Of a stretch of 49,762 bases of DNA, positions 26,546 to 34,790 are shown one piece after another (the stretch's first letter is position 1; each line of letters begins with the position of its first letter). Below the pieces are notes generated by a model. It was not told the origin of the DNA, did not search any database, and was given only the letters and a program-made list of their open reading frames with translations. The translations under genes and the position numbers were made by a program. Source of the DNA: Bacteroidota bacterium (lineage in GTDB: Bacteria > Bacteroidota > Ignavibacteria > UBA10030 > SZUA-254). The DNA lies in contig JAGVIE010000020.1 in NCBI GenBank assembly GCA_020056225.1, forward strand, positions 70,331 through 120,092. Direction: 5' to 3'.

Positions 26546-28675
26546 ATGATTAATCAAACAGTTTCTCATTATAAAATACTAGAAAAGCTCGGCGAGGGCG
26601 GGATGGGTGTCGTATATAAGGCACAGGATCTCAAACTCGATCGTTACGTAGCCATTAAGTTTCTCCCAGCCCATCTGTCTTCCTCAGAAGAAAACAAATC
26701 TCGCTTTCTCCAGGAAGCAAGAGCCGCCGCCGCCCTGAACCATCCCAATATTCTCGGGGTGTATGAAATTGATGAGCCGGACGGAAAGATATTCTTCGCA
26801 ATGGAGTATGTCGAGGGAATGACGCTTAAGAAATATATTACGAATCTGAAATCAGGAAAAGGCATACCGATCATCCAGGCATTGGAGTGGACAATTCAAA
26901 TAACACAAGGACTCAAAGCCGCCCACGGCAAGGATATTGTACACAGGGATATCAAGCCGGAAAATATCATGGTAGCAAACGATGGCAAGTTAAAGATTAT
27001 GGATTTCGGAATTGCGAAGCTCAAGAGCAGCTCCGGATTTACGAAAATAGGGACATCGATGGGAACACTTTCGTATATGTCGCCGGAACAAGCGCAGGGT
27101 GAGGCGGCTGATCAGAGATCAGACATTTGGGCTCTCGGTGTGGTGCTTTATGAAATGTTAACCGCAGATCTGCCATTCAAGTCCGAACACGAGGCGGGTC
27201 TTTTGTACTTGATTGTGAATGAGGAGCCACCCGTACCCAGTCTAATGGACAGAAAAATTCCTCACCAGATAGATACGCTCACTAAGAAAATGTTGGCAAA
27301 GGAAAGATCACAGAGATATCAAAATATGGATGAAGTTCTCCAAGCACTTCAGGATACCAGACGAGCAGTTGAAACCGCCACGGTGCAGCCGCAGATAAAA
27401 GCAATTGCCGTACTTCCGTTTGGAAACATTAGTCCCGACAAGGAAAGCGATTACTTCAGCGATGGTCTTACGGAAGAACTTATCATCAATTTGTCGAGGT
27501 TGAAAGATATCCGTGTTGTTCCTCGAACAACATCAATGCAGTACAAAGGAACAACGAAAGAAGTCAAGGCGATCGGGAGGGAACTTGCAACTCGGTATAT
27601 TTTGGCAGGAAGCGTTAGAAAATTTCAGGATAATCTTCGTATTGCAGTTGAGTTGGTCGACATTGAAGCCGATGCTCAACTTTGGGCAGAGACCTACAAG
27701 GGCAAGCTTGCGGATGTCTTTGACATTCAGGAACAAGTATCGAAGCAAATTGTCGATGCACTGATGGTGAAACTCACACCGAAAGAGCAAGTTGAGCTTA
27801 CAAAACGTTCCACGTTAAACACTCAAGCGTTCGATTGCAATCTTCGGGCGAGAGATTCATTGTACCGATTTACTAAAACCAGCGTGCAAACAGCGATCGA
27901 ACTTTTTCGCAAAGCAATTGAATACGACGGACGTTATGCAGACGCTTATGCAGGTATGAGTGAAGCGTATGCTCACCTCTACCAGCAGTTCGACAGAAAT
28001 GATGCATGGCTGGATAAGGCGTTGGAGGCTGGTCTGAAAGCATTGATGTACGACCCTTCGTTATCAGAAGCGTATTCTGCTCTAGGGCTGGTATATCTTT
28101 ATAAAAAATCACATGATGAAGCTTTAGAATCGAGCAAAAAAGCGATCGAGTTAAATCCGAGTAACCATATCGCATACTGGATTCTGGGCAGAACCCACAG
28201 AACAACGGATCACAATCGTGAAGCCGCTGAACTCTTTAAGAAAGTGATAGAACTTAGCCCGGATTTCTATGCAGCATACGGTGATCTTATCCTGTGTTAT
28301 GATGTTCTGAGAGAAAAAGAAGAATTGAACAAGTGGGTTGTAATTTCAAATCAGATGTTTCCTCGATACCTGTCTCTCCATCCTGATGACGCGCGCGCCC
28401 ACATCTTTTTTGCTATTTCGTTGGTTCGAGCTGGACGGATTGAAGACGCGAAAATTAAAGCAGCTCGCGCAATTGAATTAAGTCCAAACGATCCACTGAT
28501 GTTTTATAATGCGGCTTGTTTTTATTCGAGTGTGGGCGATAAACCTCTTGCACTGCAATCTCTCAAAGATGCTATTTCCGCAGGGTATGGTTTTTATGAA
28601 TGGATCAAACGAGATCCGGATCTCGACAACATCCACGATGAACCGGAGTATATTGAAATGATGAAAGGGAAATAA
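26546..28675 (+). CDS. Soluble Ser/Thr protein kinase with FlgO-like and TPR domains
   Basis: Residues 8-270 are a Hanks-type kinase: GEGGMGVVYKA (16-26), Lys38 in VAIKFL, catalytic Asp135 in HRDIKPEN, DFG at 153-155, and GTLSYMSPEQ in the activation region. Residues about 287-400 form a FlgO/TolB-N-like domain (IAVLPFGNISPDKESDYFSDGLTEELI...YILAGSVRKF), as found in bacterial TPR-adenylate cyclases. The remainder holds TPR helices (ALEAGLKALMYDPSLSEAYSALGLVYL and similar). Unlike the next two kinases, no membrane helix separates kinase from effector half, so this one should be cytoplasmic. It is probably cotranscribed with the ABM-like gene. Confidence 0.9.
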   Translation: MINQTVSHYKILEKLGEGGMGVVYKAQDLKLDRYVAIKFLPAHLSSSEENKSRFLQEARAAAALNHPNILGVYEIDEPDGKIFFAMEYVEGMTLKKYITNLKSGKGIPIIQALEWTIQITQGLKAAHGKDIVHRDIKPENIMVANDGKLKIMDFGIAKLKSSSGFTKIGTSMGTLSYMSPEQAQGEAADQRSDIWALGVVLYEMLTADLPFKSEHEAGLLYLIVNEEPPVPSLMDRKIPHQIDTLTKKMLAKERSQRYQNMDEVLQALQDTRRAVETATVQPQIKAIAVLPFGNISPDKESDYFSDGLTEELIINLSRLKDIRVVPRTTSMQYKGTTKEVKAIGRELATRYILAGSVRKFQDNLRIAVELVDIEADAQLWAETYKGKLADVFDIQEQVSKQIVDALMVKLTPKEQVELTKRSTLNTQAFDCNLRARDSLYRFTKTSVQTAIELFRKAIEYDGRYADAYAGMSEAYAHLYQQFDRNDAWLDKALEAGLKALMYDPSLSEAYSALGLVYLYKKSHDEALESSKKAIELNPSNHIAYWILGRTHRTTDHNREAAELFKKVIELSPDFYAAYGDLILCYDVLREKEELNKWVVISNQMFPRYLSLHPDDARAHIFFAISLVRAGRIEDAKIKAARAIELSPNDPLMFYNAACFYSSVGDKPLALQSLKDAISAGYGFYEWIKRDPDLDNIHDEPEYIEMMKGK

Positions 28676-28679
28676 ATAA

Positions 28680-31343
28680 TTGGTCGGACAAACAATTTCT
28701 CATTACAAGATTCTCGAAAAGTTAGGCGAGGGTGGTATGGGTGTTGTGTACAAAGCGGAAGATACAAAATTAGACCGCTATGTTGCCCTCAAGTTTCTTC
28801 CAGTCCAATTGAATACCTCAGAGCAAGATAAAGCCAGATTTCTCCAGGAAGCAAAATCTGCCTCTGCATTGAATCATCCGAATGTTTGTACCATTTATGG
28901 AATTGATGAATTTGAAAATCAGCAATTCATCGAAATGGAGTTGGTGGACGGTGTTACACTGCGTGACAAAGTCGCTGAATTTCAGGTATTAAACATAAAG
29001 CAAGTTATTGAGTATGGCGTTCAAATTGCTGAAGCGCTGCAAGAAGCCCACAGCAAAGGAATCATTCACCGTGATATCAAATCAGAGAATATCATGGTGA
29101 ATTCCAAAAACCAAATTAAAGTGATGGATTTTGGTTTGGCAAAGTTGAAAGGTTCTTTGAAACTGACAAGAACGTCCAGCACGATTGGAACACTTGCGTA
29201 TATGTCGCCGGAGCAGATACAAGGAATTGAAGCAGATATGCGGTCTGATATCTTTTCCTACGGAGTGGTATTATTCGAAGTGACAACTGGAAAGATGCCG
29301 TTTCGAGGTGAACACGAAGCGGCGATCATGTATTCCATTGTGAATGAAGAACTTGAAGATGCATTAATGTATCGAGAAGATATTCCGTCAGAGTTGCTTC
29401 ATATTTTGAAAAAATCTCTTGAAAAAGATCCTGAAGATCGCTACCAATCGATGGCTGAGATTATTGTTGATCTTCGACGCCTGAAGAAAGAATCGACAAG
29501 AGTAGTTAGAACTCAAGAGTTTCAACGACCGGAACAAAACAGATCGAATATTTTATCACCGACACCGCAAGCACCAAAAAATACATTCCTCTCAAAAAAA
29601 TATTTGGCAGGCTTTGGTATCGCAATTGTTCTTGTAATTGGTGTTTTTCTTTTTAAAGATTCGATCACATCGAGTATTGCCGGGAGTAATGATAAAAAAA
29701 TAATCGTCGTTCTCCCGTTTGAGAATCTCGGACCAAACGATAAGGATTATTTTGTTGATGGAATGACCGACGAGATAACGAGCAGGTTATCAGGACTTTC
29801 TGGGTTAAAGGTTATCGCACGATCGAGCGCAGTACAATATAAGGGCACAACAAAAACCATAAAGCAGATCGGAGCAGAGCTTGGCGTGAACTATGTGTTA
29901 CAGGGAACGGTTCGGTGGGAAGCAACTGGGGGTCAGACAAACGTCCGTGTGAATCCGACGCTAATCAGAGTGGATGATGGAACACAAGCATGGTCGGAAT
30001 CAATGGAATCGGTGCTTTCAAGCGCATTCAAACTGCAATCCGATATTGCCAGCAGGGTTGCCGGTGCTATGGATATTGCTTTGGCTACGACAGAACAGAA
30101 ATTGCTGGAAACTTCTCTTACTGAAAATTCGGAAGCATACGATTATTATCTTCAAGCCATTGAGTATTCAAATAGAAGTGTTTCGAAATCCGACCAAGAA
30201 ATTGCCATCCAATTATTAGACCGTGCAATACGACTTGATCCATCATTTGCTGCTGCCTTTGCTAAACTTGCAAAGATACATGCAAGTATCTATTGGTTTT
30301 TCTACGATCGGTCTGAGCGTCGTGTTGAACAATCACGTTTAGCCGGAGAAAAAGCAATTCAACTTACCCCGCAGCTTTCCGAAACCCATGAAGCTATGGG
30401 ATGGTATTTTTATCATACAAAACTTGATTATTCAAAAGCATTGGGAGAGTTCTCTCTCGCCCTTTCGTATAGACCAAGTAATTCTACTGTTTATTACGGC
30501 ATTGCAGCGGTCATGCGTCGTCAGGGAAACATACGCGGCTCAATTGAAGCGTTTGAGAAATCAATAGAAAGCAATCCCCGCGCATCGGATATTATTCGAC
30601 AACTTGGAGAAACACAAACGTTGTCGCGAGAGTACGAAAAAGCTGAGCGTAATTTTGATAAATCACTTGAACTGACCCCTGATATCACAGCGACCTATTG
30701 GGATAAGGCGAGGAATCTTTTGTTATGGAAAGGTGATATCGATGGTTCACGATGCATTTTTGAAGAGGCTCGAAGAGTGGGAAAAATTAACGAATCAGAA
30801 TTTATTGTTGACTATATGAGCTATTTTATTGAATTGATGGATCGGAATTTCCAAGCCGCTGAGAACGCAATAGACCGCGCAAATACGAAGGAATTGTTGA
30901 ATGATCAATTCAGTTATGCTCCTACAAGTCTCCTTCGTGCACAGATGGAAAGTATTTGTGGGAACGAATTGCAGGCAAAAAAATATTATGACAGTGCAAG
31001 AGTATTTCTGGAATTGAAGCAAAAAGCTAATCCAGCCGACGAACGACTCTCTAGTGCTCTTGGCCTTGCATACGCAGGATTGGGTCGCAACAAAGAGGCG
31101 GTGATTGCAGGAGCACACGGTGTTGAAATGCTTCCCGTTGAAAAAGAGGCGTGGCGCGGATCATTCCGTCTCCATGATCTTGCAAAGATTTATGCTATGG
31201 TTGGTGAACATGAAAAAGCTATTGATATACTTGAGCGGCTGTTATCGATCCCATGTGAAGTGTCCGTTTCATTATTGAAGATTGAACCGTGGTGGCAATC
31301 GCTGCACAATAATGAACGATTTCAAAAATTAGTGGCGGGATAA
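28680..31343 (+). CDS. Membrane Ser/Thr protein kinase with FlgO-like and TPR domains
   Basis: The 887-residue product starts at TTG 28680, five bases after the previous stop; the alignment with its two paralogs from the second residue on supports this start. The kinase domain (8-270) has GEGGMGVVYKA, Lys38 and catalytic Asp132, but the catalytic loop reads HRDIKSEN with Ser in place of the usual Pro. One membrane helix at about 307-326 leads to a FlgO-like domain (340-460: IIVVLPFENLGPNDKDYFVDGMTDEIT) and a long TPR array to the end. The TPR half should lie outside the inner membrane as a sensor or scaffold. It is a paralog of the preceding kinase. Confidence 0.9.
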   Translation: MVGQTISHYKILEKLGEGGMGVVYKAEDTKLDRYVALKFLPVQLNTSEQDKARFLQEAKSASALNHPNVCTIYGIDEFENQQFIEMELVDGVTLRDKVAEFQVLNIKQVIEYGVQIAEALQEAHSKGIIHRDIKSENIMVNSKNQIKVMDFGLAKLKGSLKLTRTSSTIGTLAYMSPEQIQGIEADMRSDIFSYGVVLFEVTTGKMPFRGEHEAAIMYSIVNEELEDALMYREDIPSELLHILKKSLEKDPEDRYQSMAEIIVDLRRLKKESTRVVRTQEFQRPEQNRSNILSPTPQAPKNTFLSKKYLAGFGIAIVLVIGVFLFKDSITSSIAGSNDKKIIVVLPFENLGPNDKDYFVDGMTDEITSRLSGLSGLKVIARSSAVQYKGTTKTIKQIGAELGVNYVLQGTVRWEATGGQTNVRVNPTLIRVDDGTQAWSESMESVLSSAFKLQSDIASRVAGAMDIALATTEQKLLETSLTENSEAYDYYLQAIEYSNRSVSKSDQEIAIQLLDRAIRLDPSFAAAFAKLAKIHASIYWFFYDRSERRVEQSRLAGEKAIQLTPQLSETHEAMGWYFYHTKLDYSKALGEFSLALSYRPSNSTVYYGIAAVMRRQGNIRGSIEAFEKSIESNPRASDIIRQLGETQTLSREYEKAERNFDKSLELTPDITATYWDKARNLLLWKGDIDGSRCIFEEARRVGKINESEFIVDYMSYFIELMDRNFQAAENAIDRANTKELLNDQFSYAPTSLLRAQMESICGNELQAKKYYDSARVFLELKQKANPADERLSSALGLAYAGLGRNKEAVIAGAHGVEMLPVEKEAWRGSFRLHDLAKIYAMVGEHEKAIDILERLLSIPCEVSVSLLKIEPWWQSLHNNERFQKLVAG

Positions 31344-31347
31344 ATTT

Positions 31348-34056
31348 ATGATTGGGCAGATGATATCTCATTATAAAGTTCTTGAAAAATTAGGCGAAGG
31401 CGGCATGGGCGTGGTGTATAAAGCTGAAGACACCAAGCTTGACCGCACCGTCGCACTGAAGTTTCTTCCAACCCAATTGAATGCCTCAGAGCAAGATAAA
31501 GCCAGATTTCTCCAGGAAGCAAAAGCTGCCGCGGCACTGAATCATCCCAATGTATGCTCAGTGATGGATATTCAAGAGCATAATGGACAAGTTTTTATAG
31601 TCATGGAGTTTGTAGATGGACAAACGTTGCGGGAGAAGGAAGGCACTTTCACATTTAAACAAGCGATCGATATTGGGATTCAAATTGCAGATGGACTTGC
31701 TGCTGCACACGAAAAAGGCATAGTCCACCGCGACATCAAACCAGAAAATATCATGATCCGCAAAGATGGCATTGTACAGATCATGGATTTTGGGTTGGCT
31801 AAACTTCGTGATGCCGGAAGCAAGATTAATCGTCTTACCAAAGAAGGTTCTACAGTTGGCACAGCGGGTTACATGAGCCCCGAGCAAGTTCTGGGACAGG
31901 ATGTTGACCACAGAAGCGATATTTTCTCACTCGGAGTTGTTCTTTATGAATTATTCACCGGACAGCTTCCTTTCAAAGGGGTACATGAAACGGCAATGGC
32001 GTATGAAATTGTTAATATTGATCCAGCCCCAATGTCGTCCATTAAACCTGAAATTGATCCTGGTTTTGATGAGATTGTGCTTGAATGTTTAGAGAAAGAT
32101 ATTAATGAACGGATGCAATCGGTTAAGCAGGTCTCGATCAATCTCAAACGATTCCGAAGAGAATCCAGTAAGCAGCGCCTCAGCCGTGTTACCACATCCC
32201 GTTCAATTCCTAAAATTGCCAGTGTTGAGCCAATTGAAACCGCGTCAAGAACCTCTCGTTTACAACCGTGGAAGTGGTTAACAATTCTTTTCATCATTAC
32301 AACAATCAGTTCTATTTTCTATTATTACTATTTCGCAGACACGCGAGTACACAAACAGGTAATCCGGGCATCTATTCCTTTGCCTGAAAAATCTTCACTG
32401 AGCAATGAACGTGGAGGCGGTCATATTGCATTGTCACCGGATGGGCGGAAGTTAGCATTTGTAGCTGTAGACTCTTCCGGAATAAATAATCTATGGCTCC
32501 AGTCACTTAATGCTTTGTCGGCTCAGATGTTGTCGGGAACAGAAACTGCTCAGTTTCCTTTCTGGTCTCCGGATTGTAAAACAATCGGTTTTTTTGCCGA
32601 CGGAAAACTCAAAAAGATTGACGCTGCCGGAGGAACGCCGTTTACAATCTGCGATGCGGCAGATCCGCGGGTTGGTACATGGAGTCAGGCAGGAGTCATT
32701 GTTTTCGGACTCGGTTCCACCGGCGCAATGTATCAGGTCTCTGCCGCCGGCGGCACATCATCGCCTGTGACTAAATTGGATAGCACACGAAATGAACAAA
32801 CACATCGCTGGCCCTACTTCTTACCTGACGGCAAACATTTTTTGTTTTTCATTCGCACAACCGCTGCCGGCAGTGGAAGCGGGAACGATTCAATTTGTGT
32901 CGGGTCGATAGAATCGAGGGAAGTCAAACACCTCTTCAATGGCGCTTCGGACGCGGCATACGCGCAAGGGTATCTACTTTTCATACGCGAATCAGCTCTT
33001 ATGGCTCAGCTGTTCGATCTCAAGACGCTTGACGTTTCCGGTGAACCCATCCCAATCGTACAGCAAATTCAATACGATGCCCGGTTCAGTAAAGCTACCT
33101 TTTCTGTTTCTCAGAACGGACTTCTTGTATATCAATCTTACGGCACAAGGTGGAAACGTGAACTTGCCCTCTTTGACAGCAGTGGAGTAAAACTTATTTC
33201 CTTTGGTCAACCCGAAATTTTTCAAAGCGCCAGTCTCTCGCATGACGGAAAACGAATCGCAATGGAAGTAGTCGATCTCCAATCGCATAACATTGATCTC
33301 TGGTTATATGAAATTGAGCGAGGCATTCAAACCAGATTCACATTTGATCTAGCGCCTGACATGGCTCCACTTTGGTCGCCAAACGGTGACCGTATTGTCT
33401 TCAGTTCTAAACGGAAAACTCATCATGATCTTTACCTGAAAACTACCACAGGTTCAGTCCCCGAAGAATTGCTGAGTGATTTTGGCGACGGAGACAAATA
33501 TGCCGATGACTGGTCATCCGATGGCAACTATATTCTATTGGAGATAACGAATGATCCAAAAACAAAAAATGATTTATGGATTCTACCGATGACAGGTGAC
33601 CGAAAACCGATTCCTTTTCTTCAAACAGAATTCAATGAACAGAGCGGAGTTTTTTCTCCAGACATGCACTGGGTAGCATATGTCTCTAATGAATCAGGGA
33701 AAGACGAGGTCTATGTTAGGCCATTCATCGAACCGGGCTTACAACAAGCTTCGGCTTCATCAGGCAAGTGGCAGATATCGGCAAATGGCGGTCTCAGACC
33801 CAGTTGGAGATCTGATGGAAAGGCAATTTTTTATGGCGCAGATAATAAAATTATGACGGCAGAAATCAGAGCGATCGGTTCGACCTTTGAGGTTCTTAAG
33901 GTTACTCAGCACATGGATTTACAGGCAAAGCGTCAAATTGCCGCATCAGACATTTCGTCAGACGGTAAGAGAATTCTCGGCTCAATTATTCCCTCTCAAG
34001 AAAAATCAACTCCGCTTACACTCGTCGTGAATTGGGATGAAGAGTTGAAGAAATAA
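31348..34056 (+). CDS. Membrane Ser/Thr protein kinase with WD40-like (PD40) beta-propeller
   Basis: Residues 8-270 form a kinase with GEGGMGVVYKA, Lys38, catalytic Asp129 in HRDIKPEN, and DFG near 147. A membrane helix follows at about 310-330. The extracytoplasmic part (340-902) is a TolB/PD40-type beta-propeller with repeated LSPDGRKLAF, WSPDCKTIGF, SHDGKRIAM, WSPNGDRIVF and SSDGKRIL blades. Such kinases are thought to sense ligands through the propeller. The first 70 residues are nearly identical to the previous kinase, while the outer half is unrelated, which shows a domain-swap history. It lies five bases downstream of the second kinase, in one transcription unit. Confidence 0.92.
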   Translation: MIGQMISHYKVLEKLGEGGMGVVYKAEDTKLDRTVALKFLPTQLNASEQDKARFLQEAKAAAALNHPNVCSVMDIQEHNGQVFIVMEFVDGQTLREKEGTFTFKQAIDIGIQIADGLAAAHEKGIVHRDIKPENIMIRKDGIVQIMDFGLAKLRDAGSKINRLTKEGSTVGTAGYMSPEQVLGQDVDHRSDIFSLGVVLYELFTGQLPFKGVHETAMAYEIVNIDPAPMSSIKPEIDPGFDEIVLECLEKDINERMQSVKQVSINLKRFRRESSKQRLSRVTTSRSIPKIASVEPIETASRTSRLQPWKWLTILFIITTISSIFYYYYFADTRVHKQVIRASIPLPEKSSLSNERGGGHIALSPDGRKLAFVAVDSSGINNLWLQSLNALSAQMLSGTETAQFPFWSPDCKTIGFFADGKLKKIDAAGGTPFTICDAADPRVGTWSQAGVIVFGLGSTGAMYQVSAAGGTSSPVTKLDSTRNEQTHRWPYFLPDGKHFLFFIRTTAAGSGSGNDSICVGSIESREVKHLFNGASDAAYAQGYLLFIRESALMAQLFDLKTLDVSGEPIPIVQQIQYDARFSKATFSVSQNGLLVYQSYGTRWKRELALFDSSGVKLISFGQPEIFQSASLSHDGKRIAMEVVDLQSHNIDLWLYEIERGIQTRFTFDLAPDMAPLWSPNGDRIVFSSKRKTHHDLYLKTTTGSVPEELLSDFGDGDKYADDWSSDGNYILLEITNDPKTKNDLWILPMTGDRKPIPFLQTEFNEQSGVFSPDMHWVAYVSNESGKDEVYVRPFIEPGLQQASASSGKWQISANGGLRPSWRSDGKAIFYGADNKIMTAEIRAIGSTFEVLKVTQHMDLQAKRQIAASDISSDGKRILGSIIPSQEKSTPLTLVVNWDEELKK

Positions 34057-34256
34057 TATTCAAGCAGGCAGTATCACATTACGATACTCTCGGAAATACT
34101 TGGCATAGTATCGCTCACCTGGAATTATAGGTAAATTAGACCAAAGAATGAAGGTTTTGATTCATAGGATAGGATTTTTTATTTTTCACAAAATCGGAAC
34201 TAGAGCCTAAAGCCAAACAAATTTACTTAGGTCTAGATCACTTTTGGGAGGACAGG

Positions 34257-34284
34257 TCATCAGAAGATGATTAGGATTTTTTTT
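34257..34284 (+). terminator. Weak terminator resembling the tRNA-Met trailer
   Basis: TCATC-AGAA-GATGA forms a short stem (7 pairs with two G:U), followed by TTAGGA and eight T. The sequence matches the tRNA-Met terminator at 16779-16804 at 23 of 26 positions in the same orientation. It may end the kinase transcript. Confidence 0.45.
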
Positions 34285-34550
34285 GACGGTTTCGCTGATA
34301 TGTTATTTTATCGTGAACCCCATTTAGAACCTACTGATGCGATTTGTTTTATCTTATCGAGCGGGTTACTAACGACTAAACTCAAGCCGAATTTTTAACA
34401 GGGTAAAATATTGTGAATGATGAGATGAGTTACGATGTATCACGTTAGACAATTCACACTATCATCAAAAAAAACGAGGAATTTGCGTAAGCCGATTGTG
34501 TTATTTACAAGTCAAACAGCAAGAGAACAATTCATGGTGAATCTGAAGCA

Positions 34551-34580
34551 TTGACAATATTGAATATAGTTTGTACTTTG
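34551..34580 (+). promoter_or_regulatory. Candidate promoter upstream of the DUF362 gene
   Basis: TTGACA at 34551-34556 is followed 17 bases later by TACTTT (34574-34579, within TACTTTG). This fits both the general -35/-10 layout and, loosely, the Bacteroidota TAnnTTTG box. It would give a leader of about 200 bases to the ATG at 34791. Confidence 0.35.
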
Positions 34581-34790
34581 TAATAATAACAAATAAAGAT
34601 TACGGTATCTATACTTAAATTTTCGGTTTAATAGATATATATGCTTGATACTGTAAATGAATATGATGTCAGATTAAGACAGGATTTTATGGTTATTATT
34701 TCTTTCAACGATATCATACCGGTTTTCGTAAGCCATCTCCAACATCTAATTTATATGTAGTTTCAATAATCATAACTAATAGAATACACG

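Larger units (their letters stand above)
34057..34790. other. 734-base intergenic stretch after the kinase operon
   Basis: I find no frame worth calling on either strand. The stretch holds a weak terminator-like hairpin at 34257-34284 and a promoter candidate at 34551-34580. Otherwise it is AT-rich, with scattered short stops. It is the longest gene-free gap in the window and might contain an unrecognised RNA or the remains of a lost gene. Confidence 0.5.

Noticed and set aside
34057-34790. A second tRNA or known structured RNA near the terminator-like sequence
   Set aside because: No cloverleaf or T-loop motif could be drawn; only the weak hairpin is present.
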